The notes beneath the pieces were generated by a model. That model was not told the DNA's origin, ran no database searches, and saw only the letters and a program-made list of their open reading frames with translations. DNA of 64,000 nt. It comes from [Phialemoniopsis] sp. UDSM-2020 (Eukaryota; Ascomycota; Sordariomycetes; Thyridiales; Thyridiaceae). A program made the translations under genes and the position numbers. Positions 1-11,464 of this stretch are shown one piece after another (positions within the stretch are counted from its first letter, which is position 1; each line of letters begins with the position of its first letter). The stretch lies in NCBI GenBank assembly GCA_018873225.1, contig JAEILZ010000001.1, positions 2,170,001-2,234,000 of the forward strand, written 5' to 3'.

Positions 1-210
1 GTCGAGATCCGCAAGCACGAGGCGCTGACAAACCCCAACCCATACCACCTACCGTGGATCATGCGCGGCATGCTCGAGGAGGACTTTGTCAAGACGGACC
101 TGTCGGCCGAGACGGCGGAGCTGCTGACGCAGTTTGACGACTGGAAGCCGACGACCAAGGCGTTGAAAGACGTCAAGTATAGACTAGAAGCTGTGAGGTC
201 GAAGCTTTAG
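1..210 (+). CDS. 3' end of an unidentified protein-coding gene (partial)
   Basis: The reading frame is open from base 1 to a TAG at 208-210 and encodes the last 69 residues of a protein. The tail is charged and mostly helical in character, with the piece HLPWIMRGMLEEDF near its start and a lysine/arginine-rich end (YRLEAVRSKL). I do not recognise the family. The codon choice (many G/C third positions) fits a real fungal exon, and the next 450 bases hold no continuing frame. The 5' part lies outside the window, so no start, domain or function can be given. Confidence 0.7.
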   Translation, partial: VEIRKHEALTNPNPYHLPWIMRGMLEEDFVKTDLSAETAELLTQFDDWKPTTKALKDVKYRLEAVRSKL

Positions 211-667
211 ACTAGACAAGTAGGCGCACACACTGAGGGATGGTGTAGCCTTGAGAGGGAGAGGTGGTTAGGATGGCACTTTCGGAGTTTTTCATGGCAA
301 GATTGCTTAGGGCGGCACACGAGGTTTTGCAAAGGGGTGCTCTTTTACACAAGCGGGCATTTGTACTTTTAGCGGAATACCCTAGATTCGTTCGGATAAC
401 GATAGAATGGAACGATTGTTATGGCTACTCTTTGATGACCTCACATTTGAACCGGGTTCAGGAAGTGAGCGATAGTTTTCTCCTATAATACAATCATGCT
501 GTCTATTGCACACAGAGCTTTGTTGTCACCCATCCAAATATAGTACAAATATCGCCCCAGACTCCAGATAATCTACACGACCTCCTATAATATTACAGTA
601 GTCCCGAACTGGTTCGCTGCCCATGCAATGATTTTCAGAAGTACAAAGTCCACCACTCGGAGGGGAT
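211..667. other. intergenic, convergent 3' regions
   Basis: This gap lies between the stop of the partial plus-strand gene and the stop of the minus-strand peptidase gene. It is AT-richer than its flanks and has several TATAAT/TAATAT stretches near 485-600 that could serve as 3' end signals. The only open frame (264-488, 74 codons) has no recognisable content. No gene is seen. Confidence 0.6.
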
Positions 668-2452
668 CTACCTCTTGCCGAGCTGCCATTTGTAGATCAT
701 GTCCTGGATCTCCTCCCACGACATCTGCTTCGTGGTGACGCCCGCGGCCTGCGCCTCCTGCAGCACGACTGTCGGCGCGCCACTGCCGTTGCCGGGGTTG
801 TCGACCATGCCGCCGACGACCTTGCTGGCCACGCGCCGCAGGTCGTTGACTGTGAGGTCGTTGATTTTGCGCGTCATCTCGTGGACGGGGATCTTGCGCC
901 CGTGAATCTGGACCTGGCGGCCCAGGTCCTCGAGTTCGACCATGCGGCTCTCAAGGTTCATGAGCAGGGAGGACCGCAGCTGGTTCTTTGCGCGGCTGAC
1001 CTCGGTCTCGCCGAGGGCGCTGAAGCCGGTGCCCAGGGTCAGGGCGCGCAGTTCGCGGCACATGACCTCGAGCATCTTGCCGGTGCGGCCGGGGTAGCAC
1101 GAGGCGGCGATGCCAAAGAGGCCCGAGTCCGTGTAGGAGTGGTTGAAGGCGACACAAGACTCAACCCAGCCGTGCTGGTTGAGGACATTGGTATAGAGGC
1201 GGGAGTACATGCCCTTTCCAGGTCCACCGGCGGAGAAGGAGCCACCACCACCCAGAAGAGTTTGAAGGGTGGCGAGGGCATAGATATCGTCAGAGGAGAT
1301 AGGGAGACCCTCGAACGCAAGCTGGATGTGGGTGAAAGTGGGGAGGTTGGGGTTCAGCGGTGGAGGCTGCGGCGGTAGAGTTAGGAAACCGCCTGTGTAA
1401 TGAGAAGGGCGAATGAGATTCTCTTTGAGTGTGGAAGGGTGAGTTGATACGACATTTGCGTTCTGAGATGCTGAAGTGGAGAGGTTCTTAAGGAAGGGTA
1501 TCTTAGACATAAGGTTTGGGCTTTGTGATGAGGTCGCTGAAGACGGGGATGATGCCAACGAAGAGTCGCTGCTCTCTGAGGCAAGCGAATCTATCGATGT
1601 CTCAGAGCCCGTGCGGGAAAGAACTGATGGCTCCGCGGCCTTCATGTCTCCAAAGTGCTGCTCCGTCAGTGCAACAGCATCCGCGTGCGGAATACCGGCA
1701 AAGGCAACGACTATCCTCTCGGGCCTGTAGAAGGCATCACGGTATGCAGTGATGACATTCTTGTCAATGGCTGCTAGCCTCTCTTGAGGGCACAGGAGCG
1801 GGTTTCCGAGGGTGTTGTCCTTGAATGCCGCCATGTGAACCAGTTCGGGCAGAATCAACTCTGGCTTGGACCAAATCTCCTTGATCTCATACTCCGCGGT
1901 CTCGAGCTGTTGCTCAATCTCTTCGTCGGTGAGCTGAGGTTTACGAATCGTTTCGGCCAAGAGGCCGACAGTCGCGGGAATGGCGGCATTGAAGGTGGCG
2001 GCCTGGTACATCATGGATTCCCTCGAGGAAGCGCACTGGACATTTCCACCGAGATTCTCGACATTCTCCAACATCTCATCGGCGGAGTGCATGTCGGTAG
2101 ATTTGAAGGCTAACCTGTCCATGATATGGCTTGCACCGCGTAGGTATTCGTTCTCGTATCGAGAGCCAGCATCGATGTATACGCCGACGCCGGAAAAGGC
2201 GTCGGGCAAGGCTTCGGATGCGACTCGGATGCCATTGGGAAGAGTGGTGATGTTGTCTAGTTCAGTCGGTTCCTGTTGCGACGTCAGTTTCCTGAGTGCC
2301 TCTATAGAGGAGTCACAGTGACCAACCCTTGGAGTAGGAGGCACGACACTTGCGAAGGCTCTTGAAGGAGCATGTCGGAGCGGACTCCTCTGTACCAACC
2401 GCACCGGGTTGGCGAGTCGACTCGGCAGTCTGCAAGACAACGAGCGAAACAT
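668..2452 (-). CDS. mas2: mitochondrial processing peptidase, alpha subunit
   Basis: The product is the alpha subunit of the matrix peptidase that removes presequences from imported mitochondrial proteins; it binds substrate and acts as a heterodimer with the catalytic beta subunit. The frame gives 594 residues. The N-terminus (about 1-40) is rich in Arg, Ser, Leu and Ala with no acidic residue, as expected of a matrix presequence. The M16 region begins near residue 65 (TLPNGIRVASEALP). The zinc site of the beta subunit (HxxEH) is replaced by HIMDRL, as is normal for alpha subunits, and the glycine-rich substrate loop GGGGSFSAGGPGKGMYSRL is intact. A 54-nt in-frame segment, about 2278-2331, ends in CTGAC...CAACAG and may be an intron; without it the protein has about 576 residues. 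The donor is not certain. It is divergent from the dma1-like gene at 4536. Confidence 0.93.
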   Translation of the reverse strand: MFRSLSCRLPSRLANPVRLVQRSPLRHAPSRAFASVVPPTPRVGHCDSSIEALRKLTSQQEPTELDNITTLPNGIRVASEALPDAFSGVGVYIDAGSRYENEYLRGASHIMDRLAFKSTDMHSADEMLENVENLGGNVQCASSRESMMYQAATFNAAIPATVGLLAETIRKPQLTDEEIEQQLETAEYEIKEIWSKPELILPELVHMAAFKDNTLGNPLLCPQERLAAIDKNVITAYRDAFYRPERIVVAFAGIPHADAVALTEQHFGDMKAAEPSVLSRTGSETSIDSLASESSDSSLASSPSSATSSQSPNLMSKIPFLKNLSTSASQNANVVSTHPSTLKENLIRPSHYTGGFLTLPPQPPPLNPNLPTFTHIQLAFEGLPISSDDIYALATLQTLLGGGGSFSAGGPGKGMYSRLYTNVLNQHGWVESCVAFNHSYTDSGLFGIAASCYPGRTGKMLEVMCRELRALTLGTGFSALGETEVSRAKNQLRSSLLMNLESRMVELEDLGRQVQIHGRKIPVHEMTRKINDLTVNDLRRVASKVVGGMVDNPGNGSGAPTVVLQEAQAAGVTTKQMSWEEIQDMIYKWQLGKR

Positions 2453-4535
2453 GTTGGAGGATGTGCCAGCACCAGACCAGGGGACGGGGCGCTCAGTGCG
2501 GGATGAAGGTCAGAATCTTAGATCCTAAGCGCATCAATCCAATCCGTGTGTAATGAATTTTAGCTCCGAGTCGCCCCCAGACCTCCGATAGCCCCGGTCG
2601 CACTTATCGATAAGCCTCAGCTGATACAGGTAGTTATTGACTGGACCCCGTGCAGCCGGCAATCCCATTCTCCATTGCTGAAATAAAATAGGTAATCCTT
2701 GGTCAGCTACCATTATCCCTCTTCTTGACATACAAGCTTCGCGCTGATCTTTCTTGTTCATCGAGCCTTTTGCGCAAAGTAAGACTACCAACAGAAGGAC
2801 TTTCTTCGAACGACACATCCGACAGCAAACTACCTACTTAACTACCAAGGTACTTTCAAGAGAAACGGCAATCTGGTCAGCCAGGTGTGTGTCGCCAGTC
2901 AGTCGCTTAGTGCCAGAAGGGTCGGGACGGGGACCATTCGTGATCTACAACCTTCCGCCGTACACCCTGTAAAAATCGGGGTCCTCACGGGACCTGTGAC
3001 TGACAGTCTGCCTATCAGCTTCAAGTCCCCTCCTCCATGAAAGACCCCATGAGGCATCTCAAATTAGCATCGTGCATCAACTCTACCAGGTGCGATGTCC
3101 CGACCATGTTAATTAGCCCGGCTCTGATTGAGACGAAACTGTTCACGAGGAGGCTGCACGAGACTAGCTGGCTGTCCTCCCAATTATGGGTGGATGGCAG
3201 TACACGCCGGCGGCCAGTTCAGGTTAGGGATACTCATATTTCACATATTTCATTTTGCGGCTGCAGGTCTCGCAAGCACATTTCGTGATCCAACTACGGA
3301 GTAGGTCCGGTTCCAAAGGACGGACAGCTTGGGAGCCTAACGGACTCCACCGTCATGTGGCGGACTGCGTAGTCGTGAATAGACCTGCCTACTCATCGTG
3401 AGGTATGAAAAGACTTTTGCTTGCCTTGTTGAGGATTGGGATCCATTTACGCTTGGGTGGTGGGATAATCCTCTCCAAGAACTTGTACATTCGATGATGC
3501 TGCGTGGTGATCAGTGAATAGATTTGGTATCCTTTGTTCTCGACAACATTGATCTTCTCTGGTACTCCTCGACCTCTAACAACACCTGGGCATCTGTCCA
3601 ACGTTTCTAGTCGACTCAATTGATAATGCACCTTCGTAGAACCCCTGCCGTTCACCACACGGGCAAGCCGCTAGCACCAGGGAGGTGGTCAAGGAGTTAC
3701 ATTCAAAACCGGCTTTGCTGCTTGTGCGATTGATTGCATGTCTCAGACCTTCACTCCTGTGCAAGGACGACTCCTACCCTGCCTCTCTTACTCACTTTGA
3801 CAGAACAGTCGTCGCCCAAGGGCCGCATCATCATCCTGCCGTTGACTCTCTCGGTACTGAAGTACTTGCAGTCGTGCGGGTAGATAAGTACTCGTCCCCC
3901 GGGCTTATCTAGGTTCATACTACTTGATTCACAAGCAACGCGAGCAAAGGATAATACTGCGAACCAAACGATGAATCTACTAGGCAGCTAGTCCGTACAT
4001 AAATACTCCTCAGGACAGACACTAGTGGTCTGGACCGACAGGCCATCCCGGTCGCCTGACGCAAACCTTGGAACAGACCTTATTAGCAGACGGAAAATCC
4101 CCCACACGCACGCCAGTGTAAACTTGCAAGCCAAGGGCGTCTAGGTCTACTTACGGAGTAGACGTTAGTGGGAAGTACAGGCTTTGTAGAACGAGAACGG
4201 CCTGGTCCCTTGAGAAAACCCCTCCCTAGGCCAGCCTCTAAAACGCCCCTGTGTTTGTGTAATTGGGGACGTTTTGGTGCAATAAATTGTCCATTCACTA
4301 AAAGTAGCCCGTTTCCGCCCTCAACCCCAAAATCGGAGACTCCTCCCACGGCTCCCTTTCCAGCACCACCCAGTAATAACACTGAGTAAACCCGGTCGAC
4401 CCAACCTTGGAACCTGTTCACCAATCCTGCCGCCCCGTTCCCTTGACCCTTCAATTGAGATCTGACGGCGACGGCAATAGACTCCTTCGACCAACTCTGC
4501 GAATTCTACTGCCTGGGCCACACTATCCTGCCTAG
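2453..4535. other. 2.1-kb divergent intergenic region (mas2 / dma1)
   Basis: The region separates two genes read outward. Open frames in it are short (at most about 94 codons), overlap in opposite directions and show no family motif. The last 500 bases before the dma1 start are rich in C and CT runs (for example around 4310-4460), as is common in fungal 5' leaders. I see no RNA gene or repeat. Confidence 0.55.
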
Positions 4536-6461
4536 ATGTTCACGCAACCCGTCACTGCGCCCACGTCGCCGGGCCTTTCTGTCACGTCCGCCTCTGCTAC
4601 CACCGTCTCGCCAGCCTCCCCCTCGTCACGAACCGGCCGTCTACGCGGACTCAGCTACCTGCGAACATATACCCAGCAGCACCTCCTTAACAGGGACGGT
4701 GGATCTGGGAGCAGCACGCCCACCGCGGCACAACAGCAGTCCCCCGGGTCGAACAGCTCGAGGAATCTACTCACCCGATCCGTCAGTTACACCCCGACGT
4801 CCGCGACCACGAGCCCAGTAACTGCCACTCCGTCCGCGAGACCATCGGCCCCCGATTCAAGCTCTGCTGCGGCCTCGTCCTCCTCCAATCCCCTCGCAAC
4901 AGCAGGAGCGTCGGGCAGCAACGCGACGGACTCTCCCTCGGCGAGACAAACCAACAAACGCCCAGCCCCTCAGAACGAGTCTGCGTCAGACAGCGAGCGG
5001 GCGCCGCGCACCAGCATGACGCGCAATAGATCTGCGACGGCATCGGATGCGGCCACGGCCGGAAGTACTCCCCTGGACATCCTACCGTCCATCCGGTTCA
5101 GTACCTTTTATGACCCCCGGGCGACGCGGCCATCGTTGACGTTTACTCCCGTGTCGAGGACGCTGCCCACAGGCAGCGAGGTCATACGAGTGGGACGGTA
5201 CTCCGAGAGGGACACACAGCAAAATGTGCCCACCAACGTCCCCTCCGCCGCACCCGTTGGCTTCAAGTCTAAGGTTGTGAGCAGGAGGCATTGCGAGTTC
5301 TGGTACGAGGAGGGCAAGTGGTATATCAAGGACGTCAAGAGTTCGAGTGGTACTTTCCTGAACCACATCCGGCTGAGTCCCCCCGGTACGGAGAGCAAAC
5401 CTTTCCCCATTAATGATGGGGATATCGTGCAGCTCGGTATAGACTTCAAGGGCGGCGAGGAGATGATCTTCCGCTGTGTCAAGATGCGGCTTGAGCTGAA
5501 CCGTGGTTGGCAAAGCAAGCTCAATACTTTCAAGTTCGTGGCCATCCCCAGACCTGTTGTTCCTGGTCCATCTTTGTCCGTTGCTAACCAAACATTTCAG
5601 CCTGACCACGCACAAACGTCTGCGGAACATGACCATGTCAAATGAGGCCGGCGGAGCGCCCCAGACCTCGCAGGACTGCTCAATATGCCTCAGCTCAATA
5701 GCTGTAAGTACCGTCGCTTCGTCTTGGAACACGGACCTCCGCTAACTTTCGGAACCTAGCCCTGCCAATGTCTCTTTGTTGCTCCATGCTCACATACCTG
5801 GCATTATAAATGCATTCGCTCTTTACTCACCTCCCCTCAATACCCCATCTTCATATGCCCCAATTGCCGGGCAGCCGCTGATCTGGAGGCCGAGGTGGAG
5901 GACCCGGACGAGTGGCAGCAACTAGCGTCAGATGATGGCCAGGCCAGCGAACCGCCTGCCGCCGAGACCGCCATGGCCGTTGACCCTGATGAGACGCAGG
6001 CATTAGAAGATGACCGGCCAGCACCTCCACAGCAGCCCGCGCCCTCTTCTCACCCCGCCGTACAGCATAGCCGCACAGATTCAGATATGGAAATTGACCC
6101 GCCCTCGCAACCTGGCGCGTCTCGCCCGGCCGAGGACGCCACGGTTTCCGTATCTCACGCCACGTCGCACCCAGTGCCCATCCCCAACTCGGCCGCCGCC
6201 CGGCGCGTCGCCTCGGACGATACGAGTAACTCGACGCCCACCAACGAGCAGCGGCAGACCCGGACGCCCTCGCCCATCAACGGTAATCCGCCGCCGAGCA
6301 CCGAGGGCCCCATCACTCCGCGCAATGACGCGGGGCCTTGGGTGTTTGACGGCAGCGGCGTCCGCACGAGGTCCAGCGCCGGGCGGGCGAGCACGGATAG
6401 CAGGAGGGGAGAGATGAGGAGTCTTGATGCGGCGGCGGAGATGCTGAACCAGCAAAACTAA
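4536..6461 (+). CDS. dma1: FHA-RING E3 ubiquitin ligase, Dma1 type
   Basis: Three exons (4536-5533, 5601-5703, 5760-6461) join in frame to give 600 residues. Residues 1-205 are Ser/Thr/Pro-rich and look disordered. An FHA phosphothreonine-binding domain follows at about 215-315 (VGRYSERD, then SRRHCEFWY and SSSGTFLN). A RING finger lies at 359-403: CSIC, PCQC, CSHTWHYKC, CPNC. Both introns have canonical ends (GTTCGT...CAG, GTAAGT...TAG), and the second splits the RING between SSIA and PCQC. The tail from 404 is acidic and low-complexity. The order FHA then RING is that of Dma1/Dma2/Chfr-like ligases, which in yeasts act in the spindle-position and septation checkpoints. Orthology is inferred from this architecture. 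It converges with vps16 downstream. Confidence 0.92.
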
Positions 6462-7092
6462 AACAGAGTGCGAGGGACTATCGCTGCCCCAGCAGATATG
6501 GGGGCAATTTTGCGAATCAGACAAGACAAGAGAAAGACTCTGAACTGGAAGAGAAGACGAGAAGCGGGCAGAGAGAAGATATGCATGACCTTCGAGATAC
6601 GCACCAGTCAAACACGCATCGGCGCACAGTGGGAGTTTTTCATTTGTCGGAGGTTTTTTTTGCCATCGTTTTTTCTCCTATTTGTTTGAGCATTGTGCGT
6701 TTCATGAGTGCGGATAATGTCGAAAGAGATAGGCATGCTCTTCAAAGGGGACGAGCGGTGATAAGGGGGATCTGGGATCTGCTATTGGCTTTCTTTTCTA
6801 GCATTTACATCATCCATCGTCGTGTGAATTTGAACCGACGAGAAGACAAACGGGCATCAGCGGAAGCAAAAGTTCTTTTTCCGGGGGTTGGGGGAGGTGT
6901 TCATCGGATCACGGCACTCAAGCAGCATATTCTCCTTATAACTCTCAAACCCAGCGAGGTCTAATAATATACCGGAGCAAATCTGTTGTCGACTTGACAG
7001 CTCCTACGCAAAAGCATAAAATAGCACCATGCTTGCCACTTCTTCCAGTGTATCATAATAATGCCCCTTCGAAATACATGGGGAGCCAAGCG
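6462..7092. other. convergent 3' region (dma1 / vps16)
   Basis: The gap contains T-runs and AT-rich stretches (6645-6680, 6960-7060) fitting transcript ends. The open frames here (for example 6581-6964) look like readthrough of 3' untranslated sequence with no family motif. No gene is seen. Confidence 0.55.
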
Positions 7093-10047
7093 CTACTTCT
7101 TGAACACCCCGTGGCCCAATCTCTCAATCTCCCGCCCCTCGCTTGTCGTCCGACCGGCCGCTTCAAGTAGGCGCGTCCACGCTTCGGCGTCCTTGATCTT
7201 GATAGCCTCCTCGGCAGCCTTGAGACGCATGCCGCACTTCTCGTACATAGTGATTGATTTGCCTGCCTCAAGCCCAGTGCACTTGGGGATGAATGTAGAA
7301 GCTAGGCGGGGATTGCCAGCCTGAAGTACCTGGTTGTAAAATGGCTAGCAGAAGGGAGGAAGATCAGTGGACGTGATTATGGGGCATAGATGAAGGCCAG
7401 AACACTCACCTCCCAACCGATGGGGCTCTTTCTCGCCTTGCCGATCTCTTCGATTTCGTTCCAGTCACGTTTAGCCACGAGAGCTCGAAGTCTAGGTAGA
7501 TGTGTCAGTCTTTGACCAGACTTCTGCGGTACACTATAGGACGGCCGGCTTACCTGATCCACCACGAAACTCTCTCGGGTACCTTGAACTCGCTCTGAAT
7601 TTTCTTGGCACGTCCGTGATATCCGAGCCTGATCAGCTTGAACATAGTCTCGTTGACACTCAGACCCGTGAAGGTATCCGTTAGGTCCCTGTCAAAGGCC
7701 TCCTGCATTCTCAGTAGCGTGGCTGCCTCCTTGAGCGAGCCCAGCTCGAACGCGCTTTCCTTTGAGTTGTCTGCCAGTAGCTTGGACGCCAACGCCAGCT
7801 TGTCTCCTGCAGTACGGCTGTCTGGCTGCCGCAGCGCCTCGCGGATAAAGACCGAGGCACCTTCAATGCGACGGTCATCCTGGTAGTAGAGATCCTTGAG
7901 CAGGGTGTTGTCGCCCTCACGGATAGCAGACGATTCGACAAGAGCCGTAGCGACGGGCCGACTATTGACGACGCGGAAAAAGCCAGCCAGGGGAAGCTTG
8001 CGCTGCAGGTGGTGAAGGACAGAGTACACAAGGTCCGTGTCGCCAGACTCAATAGCCTTGTCTAATGCCAGCTCATCTTCCTCCATGCTAAGCAGAAGCG
8101 GGACCTGTCGTCCAGCCCGCGGTTCATGGTTCAGCAACTCGGTGGCTAGTCTGCCGCGACCTTCATCATATGCAGCCCGAGCGATAGTCTCGAAAGAGAT
8201 ACCGGGTTTCCCTGAGAGCTTCTCGACCACCAGACTGCACACAGTGTCGTCGTCCTCTGCACCCTGCCGAACTTTCGCAGACGCCCAGTGAACGTAGATC
8301 TTGTCAGTAGGTAAGCGGAGGTAGCCTGCGATGCGCAATGCCAACAGGTACTCATGGCGATTCAGCAAGCGCGAAATGAGACCATCAGGACCAAGTCGTT
8401 GATACTGATCGTATGATAAAGGCAAGCCGATTTCGTAAAACCGTACAGCATTCAAGACTCGCAGAGTTTCACACATGTCGACAAAGTCGTCGCTGTTGTA
8501 AATATCAAGAACAGACTTTCCAAAAGATGCAGCCTTCAGGAGCTGCTTTTGCCAGTGTATGCTGTACTCTTGACCAGCAGCATTGACCTAGATAGTGTGA
8601 GAGGATGTCTGATGCTGAGCAGAAAAGGGAGAATCTTACGCAAGTATCGACAGCTTCTGTCAGGTTTGATCGAATGAGCTGGATATTGTCGTCTGCCTTA
8701 GGCGACTGGATCTCCAGCTGTTCCACAGCATCTAGCAATATGGAGGCTGGAGACTCTGTGCCAAAACGGAAGACTTCATCGGTCACCTCTGGCACCTTCT
8801 GAAGGAAATCGCACACAGAGTTGGTGATGACGCGCACCCCATCAAGATCTATGCGTGGTTAGGACTTGTTGTATAATAATGGCATGAGTTGCAATACGTA
8901 CCTTGTACTAAGTGAATACGGCTGTCGTAGAAGAATTTGGCGGCAGAGCCTCCAGGTCCAACCACATGCACCTCATCCTCCCACGCGATGACAACCGCGT
9001 CGTTACCACACCATTGCAAGTAGCTAGGTGGGATCTTTGATCTCGAGTCGTGTTCGCTTAATCGCGTCTGGAAGTCGCTTGTGATTACGTGGGCGTGGCC
9101 AGTTTCGGCATATAGCGCGGCGAACTTGCCATTCGGCGATACACTGATGGCGGAGAAAGGGCCAATATCGAGGAACCTGTCCTCGCATTCCTCCGAATCA
9201 ACCACGTAGATGGTTTGCCCTATACTCAGAAGAACTTCCACCGATCTTGAGAGGGTATACTGGGGAGGTATCAGGGTCCATGAGTGCACCTCACCCTCGG
9301 GGCACTTGGCCAGCACCTTTGGGCGAGGCTCGGTATACGATGATACCATTATGAGAGTGTTGTTAGATAGTAGAGCTACCAACCCGGTATCGTAGAACCT
9401 ATGATATGTCAGATGTAAGCAGTGAAACGGCATCTCGGTAGACAAGCCTACCTGCATGATTGGACACCGAACTCTTCAGCACCATGGCCGAGGGAGAACT
9501 GGGTAAAGTCTCCTTGCAGGTTGTTGTAGCAGCGGACAGTACCATCCGAGGTAACAGCCAAGAGCTTCTCATCTTCCGACCAGCCGATACCCTTGATAGA
9601 CACCTTGTCCCAGGAGATATTTCTAATGAGCTTGCCAGAGGTGCTGTAAATATCAATACCGGGGTTTGCAGGTGTTCTTGCCCGGTAAGCTACTATCTTC
9701 TCGGCATCCCGGTAGAGAGCTATAAGACTGGTCAGTTCCTGAAATTTATATGTAGGGTAACCGAGCCTTGGTGAGAAAGAGACCTGGGGCATTTGGGTAG
9801 TCTCATCATTCATGCACATACATGTGCATGCTCACTGATAACAAAGCACAGTGCCGGAGAACTGGATATAAATCGGTGCATAAAATGAGGAAAATGGCAT
9901 ACCTATGGCACCTCCGTACGAAGCACCTGCGACGATATAGTTGTCCAAGTCCAGAGACTTGTCAAAAACGGCCGTGTAGAGCTGTATCTTGCGGTAGAAC
10001 CGGTCACCGACCTGCTCCCAGTCTGCCGTTGGATGAGGTGTTTCCAT
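7093..10047 (-). CDS. vps16: vacuolar sorting protein Vps16 (HOPS/CORVET core)
   Basis: Seven exons (minus strand, 5' to 3': 9903-10047, 9452-9719, 8902-9398, 8640-8848, 7554-8587, 7410-7491, 7093-7344) join in frame to 828 residues, close to the usual length of the family. The N-terminal half carries the Vps16-N propeller-like region (ASYGGAIALYRDAEKI; GIGWSEDEKLLAVTSDGT). The C-terminal half is the helical Vps16-C region, including FVDMCETLRVLNAVR and FKVPERVSWW. All six introns have GT...AG ends; donors are GTATGC, GTAGGC, GTACGT, GTAAGA, GTAAGC and GTGAGT. Vps16 is a core subunit of the HOPS and CORVET tethers for endosome/vacuole fusion and for autophagosome fusion. It is divergent from atg16, with 440 bp between the starts. 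Confidence 0.95.
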
Positions 10048-10487
10048 CTTGCGTCATCTCCCCATGGTGCTTCTGAACTGATCTGCGCTCCTTTCCTCGT
10101 GCCTAGTCCGTCGTATGACTGGCTATCTGAGTTTGGAGGGTATGAAATCAGTATTATGAGCAGAGCTATCTCGGTGTGTGTCGAAGAAGCACCGACATGA
10201 GGTACATGGTGAGCATGGGAAGCTGTAGAGATCCACTTGCTCAGCAGCACTGGAGCTCTAGGCACGGGCCAAGCGCATTTGTAGGCGATGCATCATAGTG
10301 GAATCAGCATGGCCGGGGATTGAGGGGCGCCAACCGCCGGCTTCCCCCACCTACCAAACAGCTTGCTGAGAAGAGGGTGTTTGGTCTGTTGATAGCACTC
10401 CCGGAGAAGCTCCAACTCTAATCCCCCCAACATCCGAGGCATGTAGGCCAAACAAACCCCTACCAAACATCTTCCCATACAATTACG
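10048..10487. promoter_or_regulatory. shared divergent promoter region of vps16 and atg16
   Basis: The 440 bp between the two start codons must hold the promoters of both the vacuolar tether subunit (left) and the autophagy factor (right). No coding frame with family features is present. I see no perfect TGASTCA or clustered GATAAG element in it. Confidence 0.6.
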
Positions 10488-11231
10488 ATGCCGCCCTGGC
10501 GCGATGAATACCTTCAGTCCATCAAAGAGACAGAGCGGAACAGTCCCGTCAATGGGCCGCTTGTTGAAGCATGTTTGTCCTCCCATCCCACTCCCTGCCC
10601 GGCTTCATAGACTCCCTCGCTAACCAACCCCCGCTCCGAAATTCAGGCTCCCAACTGCAGGACAGGGTAGCAGCCCTTGAGGCCGAGAAGGCAAATCAAT
10701 TTGCATCATCTGGAGCTGCTCCATCACCCAAAAGACCATCCGAGGCGCCTGATACATCAGATGCAGCCAATACGGACTATACACTGAGCAGATTACGTCT
10801 CGAGCTTGCTGAAGCGCTTCGGTCTCAGGGCCAGCTACAGTCTCGCTTGAAATCGGCAGAGGATGAGCTCGAGACGCTGCGGATCAAGACGAAAAGCGAT
10901 ACCAGGTCTATACGCAACCTGACAAGCGAAAGAAACATGCTACTTACCAAGGTCAAGGACCGTGATGAGGAGCTACGCGGAAAGTCGAAACTGGTCGAGG
11001 TAAGAGGACATATTGTAGACGCACAGCAGCATAGAGACTGACCATGACACGTCACAGGATGTGCAAGACGAACTCATTGCGCTCAATCTGCAGCTAAACA
11101 TGGCTGAACAACAACGAGCCAAGGTCCAGGCTGAGAACAAGGAGCTTGTGGAGCGTTGGATGAAGAGAGTTGGCCAGGAGGCTGATGCTATGAATCTCGC
11201 GAACGAACCACACTTCAAAAAGGAGCGCTGA
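10488..11231 (+). CDS. atg16: autophagy protein Atg16
   Basis: Three exons (10488-10572, 10647-10999, 11058-11231) give 203 residues, typical for fungal Atg16. The start [12 protein letters not shown] and the segment around residues 20-45 ([20 protein letters not shown]) match the Atg5-binding N-terminus of the family. The rest is a long coiled coil (about 30-190) ending in the conserved ELVERWMKR...AMNLANE. Atg16 dimerises and holds the Atg12-Atg5 conjugate at the phagophore for Atg8 lipidation. The first intron is assigned to the acceptor TTCAG at 10642-10646, with a CTAAC branch upstream; a nearer TAG at 10608-10610 would leave an intron of only 38 nt and a poorer N-terminus. The gene is divergent from vps16 and convergent with dot1. 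Confidence 0.93.
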
Positions 11232-11464
11232 CCGACGGCCAATGCAAATCAGAAGCAAAAGCGGTTCGCATAGTCTACCTGGACTATCAATGTATAATGC
11301 CACGCTCAAATGCGTAACTCCGATGCTGTGTGGGACCACAAAGGTACGATACCCAAGCAAGCCAAGCCCTTATACTCCCCATAGCCCTATAATCGCCTAC
11401 ACGAACATCCCTCTGTTGTACAATGTTTCCTAGCGTCCCCGTTATAGCACCACCTGTCGGGCCT

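Noticed and set aside
881..1378. Plus-strand frame of 165 codons opposite mas2
   Set aside because: It is antisense to the conserved peptidase sequence and has no family features.
10573..10610. A 38-nt first intron in atg16
   Set aside because: It is too short for a usual fungal intron, has no branch-like CTNAC, and gives a worse match to the Atg16 N-terminus than the acceptor at 10646.
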